Shown here: one piece after another, positions 19,132-28,029 of the stretch | Position numbering within the stretch: position 1 is the stretch's first letter | Layout: every line of letters begins with the position of its first letter | Assembly: GCA_964445695.1 (NCBI GenBank) | Contig: CAYULF010000023.1 | Location: forward strand, 40,203 to 104,202 | Reading direction: 5' to 3' | DNA: 64,000 bases | DNA from: JAUIKM01 sp964445695 | GTDB lineage: Bacteria > Bacteroidota > Ignavibacteria > Kapaibacteriales > UBA7675 | Translations under genes and position numbers: made by a program | Notes under the pieces: model-generated | The model's database searches: none | The model's input: the letters and a program-made list of their open reading frames with translations, nothing else | Told to the model about the DNA's origin: nothing

Positions 19132-19703
19132 GCGGGAGACTTTGAGAAAACACGCTGATTGTTAGCCGTGTGTTCGCGGGAGAAATCCATGCTGATGACC
19201 ATGATCCCGTTGCGCGGCCGGCTGGTGAACCGGAGCAAGGCAACATCACCAAAGAGCGGGTCCCGGCTCTGCACCGCGAATCCACCTAACTCTTTTCCGA
19301 TTGATGTTAATGCCGCTGCCAGGTAAACGTTGCCGCCGTCGGACCATCCCCGTCACAGGGGTTTTCCGCGAATATGGCACAAAAATTACAAATTTCCGCC
19401 AACATGCTCAAATTGGCGAAGCGGCGCTTCCCAGATGATTACGAAGCGGTGATTCCCTGACGGACCGGCTGCTGATCGGTTCCGCGTAGACACTGGACGA
19501 CTGCGGGGTGAAATTCGTGTGTTAAACTGTCGGTTTCGCCGCCGCGCAACCTGGGACCGGCTCTGATGCGAGCTGCTCCGCGCACGGCGACGAGCAAAAA
19601 ATCATGCTTTATCGGGCTGCCGTGGAATCCGCTCCGGCCGATTGGAAATCGATCGATTTCCTCCCGGGCGGCAAAGCCCGGCGTCGGAACGGCTCCGGCG
19701 GTT
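19132..19703. other. Intergenic region with nothing recognisable
   Basis: 572 bp between two minus-strand genes. Short frames here have no family resemblance and no suitable composition. One tiny hairpin (CCCC 19348-19351 / GGGG 19358-19361 followed by TTTT) is the only structure seen and is weak. Confidence 0.5.
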
Positions 19704-20771
19704 TTACCACTGCCAGCGGCCCATGAGTTCGACCTTGTTGTCAGTGGTCAGATGTTCGGTGAAACTCCAGGGTTTGGAGTCGACCTCGATCGTGGCCTTC
19801 AGTTTTGTGTCGACCGATCCCAGCACGCCAAGGCGGTTGAAGCGAACGACGTACTCGGCCTCGGCCTCGCCTGAATCGACAAAACAGAAGTCCGGGTGGC
19901 CGTACATGTACACTTTCTGGCTGGGCGAAAGCTGCAGCGCCGGCGATTTGCCGACGATTTCGTAAATGCCCTTGTCGAATTTGTCGATGTGCATCGTCGC
20001 CGCGCCGCTGAAATTGATGCCGTCGTAGCGCATCGCCACGTCGCGCTGCCAGGAAGAATCGGGATAGATGTATGTCTCCGGCAACAGATTGCGCTGGATG
20101 TCCAGCAGCTGCGTAATGTTTTTCTGGTCCATCCTGTCCCACCACAGGAAGTAGTCGAGGGCCGGCAGCACCGTGTCGCCGCCGTCATTGAGGTAGTTGC
20201 GCAGGAAGTCCAGCTCCTCCGATTCGTAGCCGACGACCTCGCCGTAGGGCGAATAAGTCATGTAAACCGGGCGATTCATGAGCACCGTGGCAGCCAGCAG
20301 CTCGGGGTGATTGAGGTTGGCCTCGTCCTTCTGCGAGTCGTATTCGATGTATTCGTTTTGAAAGTTGTCGAACTCAAAGTACATCGAGTCGATGTTGAGG
20401 TAGAAGGTTTTGCGGCCGTCTTCGGGATCGTCCGGCATGAACATCGTCAGGTAGTATGTCATGCGGCGCGAGTACTTCAATTTGGTGGAGTCCGGGTCGT
20501 TGTACTGGCGCTGCACGTTGGTCACCTCCGTGTATTTGTACACGTGGCGCACGCCGGGGTCGTGGCGCGACATCAGCGAGTACTTGACTTCGGGCGTTCC
20601 ACCGGAAGCGCCGGTGATGCGATCGGACTCCTCCTGCCCGGTCTGGGGCGTGCTCTGCGACATCAGTTGATGCGGCGTCAGGGAAATCATCGTGAGGGCC
20701 AGGGCCGTCAACAGGGGGCGCAGCAGGGCGCGGAGATTTTTGGGGTCGATCATACCGGATCCAGTTGTCAT
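19704..20771 (-). CDS. Exported protein of unknown function
   Basis: 355 residues from the ATG at 20769-20771 (a second ATG at 20751-20753 is equally possible). The frame extends to 20837 but would then overlap the upstream NUDIX gene. A hydrophobic signal segment (LLRPLLTALALTMISL) ends near HQLMSQ, implying Sec export. The mature protein is acidic and rich in Tyr/Asp (RMTYYLTMFMPDDPEDG, YMTYSPYGEVVGYESEEL), with likely beta structure to the end. It resembles exported proteins with a repeated 'sum/efficacy' beta domain in the FCB group, but I cannot name the family. It lies 55 bp downstream of the NUDIX gene. Confidence 0.65.
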   Translation of the reverse strand: MTTGSGMIDPKNLRALLRPLLTALALTMISLTPHQLMSQSTPQTGQEESDRITGASGGTPEVKYSLMSRHDPGVRHVYKYTEVTNVQRQYNDPDSTKLKYSRRMTYYLTMFMPDDPEDGRKTFYLNIDSMYFEFDNFQNEYIEYDSQKDEANLNHPELLAATVLMNRPVYMTYSPYGEVVGYESEELDFLRNYLNDGGDTVLPALDYFLWWDRMDQKNITQLLDIQRNLLPETYIYPDSSWQRDVAMRYDGINFSGAATMHIDKFDKGIYEIVGKSPALQLSPSQKVYMYGHPDFCFVDSGEAEAEYVVRFNRLGVLGSVDTKLKATIEVDSKPWSFTEHLTTDNKVELMGRWQW

Positions 20772-20826
20772 ATGTTGTACTTTCACGTTCGCTCTGTTTC
20801 GACTTAAGGTGCGGCTGTTGACCGCT

Positions 20827-21369
20827 TCAGGGCGCACAGGTTTTGAAGAGGCTCCAGGCGGCGAGGGTCATTCCGTCCCACAGTTCGCCGGAGCGAATCG
20901 CTTCATCGATGCGCGCTCCGCTCCACCGCACGATGTCGAATTCCTCCGACTCGTCGTGTTCGCGTTCCTCGACGTGCAATTCGCGCGCCAGGAACACCGT
21001 GCATATTTCATTTGTGACGCCGTTGTAGGGATTGAACTCTCCCAGCGTCCGCAGGTCTCCGGCGCGCAGTCCGGCTTCTTCGGCCAGTTCTCTGGCGGCA
21101 TTGAGCGGGCGCGAGAGTTGCGGCTCGACTCCGCCGCCGGGGAACTCGACGCTTACGCGCTGATTCAGGTAGCGGACCTGGCGCACGAGCACGAAGAGAT
21201 CATCCGCCAGCTGCGGCACGACAAAGACGGAGCCTTTTGAGTGCACGTAGTGGTATTCGCCGATGTTGCCGTTGGGCATTCTGTACTTGTCACAGTAGTA
21301 TTCCCAGTACGGATTGGTCGAACGGACCTCGCGCGATAGAGTCTCCAGACGTTGAAGCATGTCTTGCAC
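20827..21369 (-). CDS. NUDIX hydrolase (ADP-ribose pyrophosphatase-like)
   Basis: 180 residues with a complete Nudix box GX5EX7REUXEEXGU spanning GGVEPQLSRPLNAARELAEE then AGL (about residues 77-99). The upstream VRQVRYLNQRVSVEFPGGGV context (QxR....E.PxG) is characteristic of ADP-ribose pyrophosphatase/MutT-like members, which cleave nucleoside diphosphates linked to another moiety. The N-terminal segment SREVRSTNPYWEYYCDKYRM contacts substrate in relatives. Substrate cannot be set from sequence. ATG at 21367-21369, with another at 21358-21360 three codons in. Confidence 0.88.
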   Translation of the reverse strand: MQDMLQRLETLSREVRSTNPYWEYYCDKYRMPNGNIGEYHYVHSKGSVFVVPQLADDLFVLVRQVRYLNQRVSVEFPGGGVEPQLSRPLNAARELAEEAGLRAGDLRTLGEFNPYNGVTNEICTVFLARELHVEEREHDESEEFDIVRWSGARIDEAIRSGELWDGMTLAAWSLFKTCAP

Positions 21370-21519
21370 CTGCCCGCAATTTGCGCCGGAATCGGCGCTG
21401 TGAACACCTCATAAAGTCAAAAGTTACGCGCGCGATCATGGCTGTCATTGGGCCGCGGTACGCACGCGCACAGGACAGCCAGACGTTGCAGCGCAAAAAA
21501 ATGTGTCCGTGCAAACAGA

Positions 21520-21549
21520 ACGGGCTGCCTCCTTGCGGAAACAGCCCGT
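21520..21549 (-). terminator. Probable terminator after ndk
   Basis: ACGGGCTG (21520-21527) pairs with CAGCCCGT (21542-21549), an 8-bp stem with a 14-nt loop. On the minus strand it is followed by TCTGTTT, a weak U tract. It lies 39 bp beyond the ndk stop. Confidence 0.65.
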
Positions 21550-21587
21550 CAGTTATTCAGGCGTCAGGCGCGCACCGGGCGCGGCTC

Positions 21588-22010
21588 TCAGCGCTCGTTG
21601 GCGACCAGTTCAGCTTCGCTGAAGTAGAAGCCGACTTCAATCTTGCCGTTTTCCTCGGAGTCCGATCCATGAACGGCATTTTCGCCGATGCTGGAAGCGT
21701 AGAGCTTGCGGATCGTGCCTTCAGCCGCTTCGGCCGGATTGGTCGAACCGATCAGCGTGCGGAAATCTTCCACTGCATTGTCTTTTTCGAGAGCGATCGG
21801 CACGATCGGGCCGCTGCTCATGAATTCCGTCAGCTCGCCGAAGAAGGGGCGCTCGCTGTGCACGGCATAGAAAGCTTCAGCCTGCTGCTTGGAGATGCGG
21901 ATGAGTTTCATGCCGAGGATGCGGAAACCGGCGGCCGTGATTTTAGCCGTGATTTCACCGATCACGTTCTTGCGAACGGCGTCGGGTTTGATAATCGCCA
22001 AAGTACGCAT
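21588..22010 (-). CDS. ndk: Nucleoside-diphosphate kinase
   Basis: 140 residues, the usual length. Transfers the gamma phosphate of NTPs to NDPs through a phosphohistidine. The active-site motif NAVHGSDS is intact with catalytic His114. RTLAIIKPDAVRKNVIGEI at the start and RPFFGELTEFMSSGPI carry the nucleotide-binding residues. Cytosolic. It lies 86 bp downstream of sucD, so a short sucD-ndk transcript ending at the hairpin at 21520-21549 is likely; the pairing fits because succinyl-CoA ligase makes ATP/GTP that Ndk redistributes. Confidence 0.97.
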   Translation of the reverse strand: MRTLAIIKPDAVRKNVIGEITAKITAAGFRILGMKLIRISKQQAEAFYAVHSERPFFGELTEFMSSGPIVPIALEKDNAVEDFRTLIGSTNPAEAAEGTIRKLYASSIGENAVHGSDSEENGKIEVGFYFSEAELVANER

Positions 22011-22096
22011 GGTACAACCGTAAGAATGAATTGAATGATTTGTGATTGTCGTTTTGAAGTGCGCCCGCGCGGAGGCGGGCGCTGATCAGCCGCGAA

Positions 22097-23131
22097 TCAG
22101 TTCGACGAACTGCCGTTGGAACGCGGCGTGCGTTTTGTCGTGCGTTTGGCCGGCGCTTTTTTGGCGGCGGCTTTTTTCGCGGGAGCTTTTCGGGCCGGTG
22201 CTTTTTTGGCAGGAGCCGTTTTGGCTGCCGGACGACTGTCCAGCAATTGTTTTACCGTGATGCCGATCGAAGCGGGGGAGTCCACCACTGCGATGCCCGC
22301 GTCGCGCATCGTCGCCATTTTTTCCGTCGCGGTGCCTTTGCCGCCGGAAATGATGGCGCCGGCGTGACCCATGCGACGTCCCGGAGGTGCGGTCTGGCCG
22401 GCAATAAAACCGACGACCGGTTTTTTGACGTGCTCCTTGACGTAGGCGGCGGCTTCTTCTTCGGCCGAACCGCCGATCTCGCCGATCATCACGATGGCGT
22501 GGGTGTCGTCGTCCTCGTTAAACAACTTGATGGCGTCGATAAAACGCGTGCCGATAATCGGGTCGCCGCCGATGCCGATGCATGTGGACTGGCCCAGACC
22601 CGCATCGCTGAGTTGTTTAACTGCTTCGTAGGTAAGCGTGCCGCTGCGGGACACGAGGCCGACATTGCCTGCATTGTGAATAAAGCCGGGCATGATGCCG
22701 ATTTTGCATTCGCCGGGCGTTATGACGCCGGGGCAGTTGGGGCCCACCAGGCGTGCGCCGCTGATGCGCAGCGCTTCGTACACGGGGATCATGTCGCGCA
22801 CCGGAATGCCTTCCGTGATGCAGATGATCAGTTCGATGCCGGCATCGATGGCTTCCAGGATTGCATCCGCAGCAAAGGGCGGCGGTACAAAAATGACCGA
22901 GGCGTTCGCCTGTGTGGCTGCGACGGCGTCGCGCGCCGTGTTGAACACGGGAACGGGGCGCGTGAACAGCGCTTCGCCTTTGCCGCCGTATTCCGTGCCA
23001 CCTTTTCCGGGCGTTACGCCGCCTACGACGTTCGTGCCGTATTCCAGCATTTGCGACGTGTGAAATGTTCCCTCGCTGCCTGTGATGCCCTGCACCAGAA
23101 GGCGCGTATCTTTATTGACAAGCACACTCAT
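22097..23131 (-). CDS. sucD: Succinyl-CoA ligase alpha subunit with a Lys/Ala/Pro-rich C-terminal tail
   Basis: 344 residues; the family is normally ~290. Residues 1-298 are a standard SucD with a CoA-binding Rossmann domain (LLVQGITGSEGTFH), the ligase domain (RLVGPNCPGVITPGECKIGI) and the phosphohistidine loop GRRMGHAGAIISGGKG with His256. Converts succinyl-CoA + ADP/GDP + Pi to succinate in the TCA cycle, with SucB/SucC as partner (not in the window). The last ~46 residues are a repeat of AKKAPA/ARKAPA-type units resembling histone H1-like tails, a fusion I have not seen described for SucD. The extension is in frame and ends in a normal stop, with no sign of frameshift. Confidence 0.96.
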   Translation of the reverse strand: MSVLVNKDTRLLVQGITGSEGTFHTSQMLEYGTNVVGGVTPGKGGTEYGGKGEALFTRPVPVFNTARDAVAATQANASVIFVPPPFAADAILEAIDAGIELIICITEGIPVRDMIPVYEALRISGARLVGPNCPGVITPGECKIGIMPGFIHNAGNVGLVSRSGTLTYEAVKQLSDAGLGQSTCIGIGGDPIIGTRFIDAIKLFNEDDDTHAIVMIGEIGGSAEEEAAAYVKEHVKKPVVGFIAGQTAPPGRRMGHAGAIISGGKGTATEKMATMRDAGIAVVDSPASIGITVKQLLDSRPAAKTAPAKKAPARKAPAKKAAAKKAPAKRTTKRTPRSNGSSSN

Positions 23132-23589
23132 AGGTCAACCACCATCCGAGTTTTTTTTGCGGCTAAAATGCCTGGTATATCTGTTGAGAATTACGGTCGA
23201 AAAGCTTGGAAAGCGACCCGTCGGAACTCGTCCGTCGGAGTCGCGTGGAAGGGCTTGTTCAGCGCCTCCCAACCATGGAAGATTCGCAAGTTACGAATTA
23301 TTCTGCTGTTGCCGAAACGTGGCGCCGATTCCGTCGCACGAGGCCGGATGCACCCGTGGTTGATGTTGTTTCTGTCTTGTGTTTTGTCCGTTCAGCGGCG
23401 CAACATGACCGTTCAACGCGATTTTTCACAACGCTTGATTTTTCAGTCATGGAATTGATCAGCGGCGGGGGTAAGATGCATGAGACGCGCGCAGACCGGT
23501 TGCGTGCGCTTTTGGAGTTCACTGGGTTCATGGCATGCTGAACGAGTCCGCAGAGCGCGGGTAAGGGAAGCTATATTGGTGGGTATCGT

Positions 23590-23720
23590 TTTTGGAGGTG
23601 GTGTGTGCCGGGGTGGGTCCTGATCACGCATAGTTGCGCCCAAAATTTTCAGCCCTCCCGCTCATCACCTGAAACCTCCCGTTCAGCGCTTAAACCAGCC
23701 CGTTTAACCTGATTGCTCGG
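23590..23720. repeat. 3' fragment of the dispersed intergenic element
   Basis: TCCTGATCACGCATAGTTGCGCCCAAAATTTTCA and the following CCCTCCCGCTCATCACCTGAAAC, CTCCCGTTCAGCGCTTAAAC and AGCCCGTTTAAC units (split here for length) match the 3' third of copy A (470-560). They show the ~19-nt degenerate tandem particularly well. The rest of the 23132-23749 gap (promoter side of sucD) shows no gene. Confidence 0.6.
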
Positions 23721-23749
23721 CGGCCCGTCTTCCGCTTTGACGGAAATTA

Positions 23750-24604
23750 TTACTCCGCGCTTAAAAGCGCCGCCTCCGCCGTGTCGATCGTCTGCGTGAT
23801 CAGCGTCGAGATCGTCATCGGTCCCACGCCGCCCGGAACCGGCGTATATGCGCTCGATTTCGGCGCCGCATTTTCAAGATCTATGTCGCCGACCGGCCCC
23901 GGATTGTAGCCTGCGTCCACCAGAACCACGCCCGGCTTGACCCAGTCCGCCTGGACAAAACGCGGACGTCCAACAGCGCCCACCACCAGATCCGCCGTCC
24001 GGACGATGTCCGCCAGGTTGCGTGTGCGCGAATGGCAGGTCGTCACCGTCGCGTTGGCGTTGAGCAGCATGAGCGACATCGGTTTACCCAGAATCGGGCT
24101 GCGGCCGATCACCACCGCGTGTTTGCCTTCCAACTCTATGTCGTAGTGCCGCAGCAGGGTCATAATGCCCGCGGGCGTGGCGCTGCCGTGCGCCGGCTCT
24201 TTCATCGCCATGCGCCCGAAACCGTGTGTCGTCACGCCGTCGACGTCCTTGTCCAGTCGTATCCGATCAAAACACGCGCGCTCGTCGATCTGCGGCGGTA
24301 CCGGATGCTGCAGCAGAATGCCGTGTACGTCCGCATCCGCATTCAGACCATCAATCACGGCAAGCAGTTGGTCGGTCGTGGTTTCGCTCGGCAGTTCAAT
24401 TTTCCGCGATTCCATTCCAACGCGCCGGCAGGCATTGCCCTTCATGCGGACGTAGGTCGCCGAAGCGGGATCGTCGCCCACCAGAATCGTTGCCAGGACC
24501 GGAACGCGGCCCGTGCTTTCTATCAGGCGCGTCACGCGCTCGCGATTCTTCAGTTGTCGTTCTTTTGCCAGAGTTTTGCCGTCGAGGAGAATCGGTTCGG
24601 GCAT
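23750..24604 (-). CDS. folD: Bifunctional methylenetetrahydrofolate dehydrogenase/cyclohydrolase FolD
   Basis: 284 residues from the ATG at 24602-24604 (PEPILLDGKTLAKERQLKNR). The longer frame to 24673 adds 23 residues not typical of the family. Catalyses NADP-dependent oxidation of 5,10-methylene-THF and hydrolysis of 5,10-methenyl-THF. Signatures are YVRMKGNACRRVGM with the catalytic Lys, the GILLQHPVPPQID and DVDG motifs, the NADP-binding VVIGRSPILGKPMSLMLL, and the closing TPVPGGVGPMTISTLI. Cytosolic one-carbon metabolism. No operon partner nearby. Confidence 0.96.
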   Translation of the reverse strand: MPEPILLDGKTLAKERQLKNRERVTRLIESTGRVPVLATILVGDDPASATYVRMKGNACRRVGMESRKIELPSETTTDQLLAVIDGLNADADVHGILLQHPVPPQIDERACFDRIRLDKDVDGVTTHGFGRMAMKEPAHGSATPAGIMTLLRHYDIELEGKHAVVIGRSPILGKPMSLMLLNANATVTTCHSRTRNLADIVRTADLVVGAVGRPRFVQADWVKPGVVLVDAGYNPGPVGDIDLENAAPKSSAYTPVPGGVGPMTISTLITQTIDTAEAALLSAE

Positions 24605-25436
24605 GCCGGAATATCCGCCTGTTTGTGGTTTGTTGCTTGCGCCGTTGCATCGAAAAATACGGCCGCAAAACATGCAATATACGCAGGGCCTCCGAGGCCG
24701 TAAAAAATCTCTGCTCCATGCCGCATTTCAGCTTGCTGCCGTTGGACGCCGACGGCACTTCCACCTCGTCGGTTTGCACCGCTTTGATACAGCATCTCTC
24801 TTGTACCTGCTGCCGCTGTCCGTCGCGGCCCGTCGATTTTTCAATCACGCCATAGTGCTGCGACAACGTTCGGACCAATCCCGGCCGATGCTGCCCCGCA
24901 ACCTCGCAGCCTTGTTAAGTGATAAAGTTGTAAACGGTTGCGAAGATTCCGAGGCCGACAACCCGGAGGCGAATGCGGTCGGAGTTTCTCAACCACATCC
25001 GCAGTTTGCCGACTTTCCCGTGGATGTGTCTGTCAATCGCGACGGCGTAGTTCGGCCGGTGGTGGTTTGATCTCGCGAAGTGCAGGCATGTCCAGATTGG
25101 CCAACGGCTCCAGGCTCAGGTAAACAATTATCGTTTTGCTGAGCGTTCAAACAAAAGCGACCTCGATTCTGGACTTGCTCTATCGTCCAAGGTTGCGTTT
25201 GAGCTGTTTTTGAATGCGCAAGACAGGATGACCAGGCGCGTATGTTTAACATCCAACGGCGGTTCGGAAGTGAAACAGGTCTTTGCACCGGCATGTGGTT
25301 GATCATGCGGGGACAAACAAAAATGGCTGTTTAAGTTGGCATTGAGGGAAGGTTGGGAAGTGGGGTGCAATGCCTGGCGGGGACTGTCATCTTCTGAGGA
25401 TTTTTCGCTTGCCGCTTTGAATGCGGAACAGGGAGT
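24605..25436. other. Long intergenic region with nothing recognisable
   Basis: 832 bp between folD and the tat genes. Candidate frames on both strands look like noise: no family motifs, no start context, composition unlike neighbours. No tRNA cloverleaf, strong terminator or repeat was found by eye. It may hold a decayed gene or an unrecognised small RNA. Confidence 0.4.
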
Positions 25437-25991
25437 TTAACTCTGTGCCGTATCCGGTTTGCGGCGCTCACTGATCTCCTTGTTAACCTCCGTGTCGGAA
25501 GCATCGGGCGCCGGTGTGTTTAAGTCTTTTTCGTCGGAATGCGCCGTGCGGCGATCCACCATCCCGTCGGCGGGTCTGGGAGTCTGAATGCCGTTCTGTG
25601 AGTTGCCGGAGGTGTTTAAGTCGTTGGCCGGACTGTCGTCTGTTGCCGTGGTGGTGGTTTCAGACTGCTCTGTTGAATCCGGCGCATCGGAGTCGGGAGC
25701 GTCGACGGTTTTATCGCTTGTGCTGCCGACATTCGCTGCGGCGCCGGCCTGTTCAACTGCGGCCGGCGCGTCATCTTTCCCGGCGCGGGCGCGTGACTTC
25801 TTGGGGTCCACGACTGCGTCGACTTCGGCGGAAATACTGTGCACGTTGCGTTCGAATTCGGACTGGGCATTGCGCAGATAGGAAACCGCCTTGCCGATGC
25901 TTCGCGCCATTTCGGGTATCTTTTTAGGCCCGAACAACACTACAATCGCCAGGATGATCAGCAAGAATTCGCCGCCGCCGACATCGAACAC
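25437..25991 (-). CDS. tatB: Twin-arginine translocase subunit, TatB-like
   Basis: 184 residues. A single N-terminal membrane helix (GGEFLLIILAIVVLFGPKKI) with the FGPKKIPE hinge is followed by an amphipathic helix (ARSIGKAVSYLRNAQSEFER) and a ~130-residue disordered acidic tail rich in Asp/Ser/Thr/Pro. The long tail favours TatB over TatA, although the two families cannot be separated with certainty from sequence. Functions in the Tat receptor complex for folded protein export, with TatC elsewhere. Immediately downstream of tatA on the same strand (50 bp gap). Confidence 0.85.
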   Translation of the reverse strand: MFDVGGGEFLLIILAIVVLFGPKKIPEMARSIGKAVSYLRNAQSEFERNVHSISAEVDAVVDPKKSRARAGKDDAPAAVEQAGAAANVGSTSDKTVDAPDSDAPDSTEQSETTTTATDDSPANDLNTSGNSQNGIQTPRPADGMVDRRTAHSDEKDLNTPAPDASDTEVNKEISERRKPDTAQS

Positions 25992-26041
25992 GACACTACC
26001 TCCGTCAGGATGGAATTACTCGCAGGCTTGCGCCGCGTTCG

Positions 26042-26239
26042 TCAACTGGAAAGTTCGTTCTTGCCGTCTTTTTTGCTGTCGTTTTCGTCGATGTCCGCCG
26101 CCGCCTTTTTGAATTCTTTGATGCCGGAGCCGATGCCTTTCATGAGGTCGGGGATTTTCTTGGCGCCGAACAACACCATGATGATCAGAAGTACGATCAG
26201 CAATTCAGACATCCCGACACCGGGGATAAATGCCAACAT
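26042..26239 (-). CDS. tatA: Twin-arginine translocase pore subunit TatA
   Basis: 65 residues, typical of TatA/E. One membrane helix (SELLIVLLIIMVLFGAKKIP) with the FGAKKIPDL hinge, then an amphipathic helix (MKGIGSGIKEFKKAAADI) and a short charged tail. Forms the oligomeric translocation element of the Tat pathway in the inner membrane. Paired with the TatB-like gene; the two share the FG(P/A)KKIP motif and may be products of duplication. Confidence 0.93.
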   Translation of the reverse strand: MLAFIPGVGMSELLIVLLIIMVLFGAKKIPDLMKGIGSGIKEFKKAAADIDENDSKKDGKNELSS

Positions 26240-26357
26240 GTTACTGTTCCTCTTGATTGAACAATTGCAGCGCTTTAATCGCGCTCGTCAGAAATGATCG
26301 GCACAGGGCGCAGGTTACAGACCGCGTCATTACCGCATCGCAATCCGTTTACCGGGC

Positions 26358-27137
26358 TCACATGTCAAAGGGGCCGGGACCCGATCCTTCCTCCATGTCG
26401 TCCAGATCGTCATCGACGTCCGTGCGCTTTAAACGTTGCACGAGGGCGCGCAACAATCCAAAAGTAATGTACACCAGCATCAGAGGGAAGAGATACAGTC
26501 CCTTGCTGTATATCACGGCTATGAAGCCGAGAACAAATCCGGCGACGACAAAAGGACGTTCGCGCACTGCGCGCCGCGAGAGCCGCGGCAGATTGTCAAA
26601 TTTTATTTTACTGACCATCAGCATCGCCGTGCCGATCGATACAATGACGATGGATGGCGTCTGCCAGCCCGCCGGGTAGAAGTCTGCCGTGTGGAAAAAG
26701 ATCACATAGGAAAAGATTGTGATCGCACCCGATGGAATCGGCATGCCCACGAAGTAGCGTTTGTCCTGAAAACCCGAAACGAGCACGTTGAAGCGCGCCA
26801 GCCGATATGTGCCGGCCAGCGCCGGCAGCGCGGCGAGGATGAGCCCCAGGGAACCCATCCCGAAAAAGTGCGCCTTGTAGAGCAGGAAAGCCGGCGCCAG
26901 ACCAAATGACACAGCGTCGCAAAGCGAGTCCAGCTCGACGCCCAGCTCACTCGTGGCATTCGTCAGGCGGGCCACGGCGCCGTCCAGCGCGTCGAAGATG
27001 CTCGCCAGAATCATGAACCACATGGCGCCGTAGAAGTCGTCCTGGGCAATACGCGTAATAGCAATGAACCCGCCGAAGAGGTTCATCAGTGTAAACAGGT
27101 TCGGAATAATCGAACGGGTTACGCGCAGCTTGGCCAT
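26358..27137 (-). CDS. pssA: CDP-diacylglycerol-serine O-phosphatidyltransferase
   Basis: 259 residues from the ATG at 27135-27137 (AKLRVTRSIIPNLFTLMNLF). The CDP-alcohol phosphotransferase motif DGX2ARX8GX3DX3D is present as DGAVARLTNATSELGVELDS then LCD. Six to eight hydrophobic helices follow, ending in a charged tail (KRTDVDDDLDDMEEGSG). Makes phosphatidylserine from CDP-DAG and serine in the inner membrane. It lies 76 bp downstream of psd on the same strand, so the two successive steps of phosphatidylethanolamine synthesis form one unit. Confidence 0.95.
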   Translation of the reverse strand: MAKLRVTRSIIPNLFTLMNLFGGFIAITRIAQDDFYGAMWFMILASIFDALDGAVARLTNATSELGVELDSLCDAVSFGLAPAFLLYKAHFFGMGSLGLILAALPALAGTYRLARFNVLVSGFQDKRYFVGMPIPSGAITIFSYVIFFHTADFYPAGWQTPSIVIVSIGTAMLMVSKIKFDNLPRLSRRAVRERPFVVAGFVLGFIAVIYSKGLYLFPLMLVYITFGLLRALVQRLKRTDVDDDLDDMEEGSGPGPFDM

Positions 27138-27212
27138 AGAGTGGGAGGCGTCAAAGCCTGAAACAGAGTTCCGCCGCGCGGAAATCCCGGTCCGTGGCGG
27201 CAAAGCATCAAG

Positions 27213-27893
27213 TTACGAATTTTGGACGTTCTTACCCGGCAGGCGTCCCAGAATGGTTTGCCCCGCCTTGACGCGTCCGCCCTCGCTGACAAAAATCTCA
27301 CTGCCCTCGGGCACGATCACGTCCATGCGGGAACCGAATTTCATCATGCCGAAACGCGCTCCGATCTGAACCTCGTCGCCTTCCTTCAGGTCGCTGACGA
27401 TGCGCCGCGCCAGGAAGCCGGTGATTTGTTTGAACAGAATGCGGCCGTAGCGGTTCTCCAGCCCGATAATTGTCTGCTCATTCTGCTCGGAGGCGTGGTC
27501 CTTGTAAGCCGCCATAAAACGGCCGGGACGGTAGTCCGCAAATATGATGCGCCCGGCGGCGGGCGCGCGGTTGACGTGTACGTCGATCGGACTTAAAAAA
27601 ATGCTGATTCTGACGGCGGGTCCGCCGACGGCGCGTTCCTCTCGCTCGGGTACAATCTGTACCACTTCGCCGTCGGCCGGGGCCAGCAGAGTGCGCTCGT
27701 CTGATTGCGCCTCCGCGGGAATAGCACGCTCCGGATCGCGAAAGAACCAGATCGTGAATACGCTGAGCGGAAAACCCGTCAACAAACAAAAAAAAGTCAG
27801 TATTGCGGAGTCGAGCCAGAAACCAAGAACAATCAGTGCGATGCCTGCTCCGAGCATCGGGAAGAAGTTGTCGTAACCGTAGCTGCTGATCAT
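27213..27893 (-). CDS. psd: Phosphatidylserine decarboxylase proenzyme
   Basis: 226 residues from ATG 27891-27893; an upstream GTG at 27963-27965 would add 24 residues. Two N-terminal membrane helices (FFPMLGAGIALIVLGFWL, ILTFFCLLTGFPLSVFTI) and the family segments WFFRDPERAIP, LLAPADGEVVQI and FLSPIDVHVNRAP (with conserved Asp/His). The self-cleavage site is FGSRMD in ARFGMMKFGSRMD; the Gly-Ser peptide bond is processed to give the pyruvoyl prosthetic group. This is the short PSD type (~200-230 residues). Converts PS to PE at the inner membrane, paired with pssA. It diverges from dnaN across a 136-bp gap. Confidence 0.94.
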   Translation of the reverse strand: MISSYGYDNFFPMLGAGIALIVLGFWLDSAILTFFCLLTGFPLSVFTIWFFRDPERAIPAEAQSDERTLLAPADGEVVQIVPEREERAVGGPAVRISIFLSPIDVHVNRAPAAGRIIFADYRPGRFMAAYKDHASEQNEQTIIGLENRYGRILFKQITGFLARRIVSDLKEGDEVQIGARFGMMKFGSRMDVIVPEGSEIFVSEGGRVKAGQTILGRLPGKNVQNS

Positions 27894-28029
27894 TTGCCTG
27901 CGGAATTCCCCTGAAAGTGCCGTGTTTGCGCCTTGGCGTATGTGCCGGAGATTTGTTATTTTCACCGGTTTGCAAAGCTAATCTACGCAAAATACGACTC
28001 TGAACCATTTAACCGTACACGGCAGGTCC

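Noticed and set aside
24605..25436. tRNA or small gene in the long gap after folD
   Set aside because: No cloverleaf-like T-arm, no plausible start/family; short frames look random.
27894..28029. DnaA boxes / oriC in the psd-dnaN gap
   Set aside because: No TTATNCACA-like repeats seen; only a loose TTATTTTCA match.
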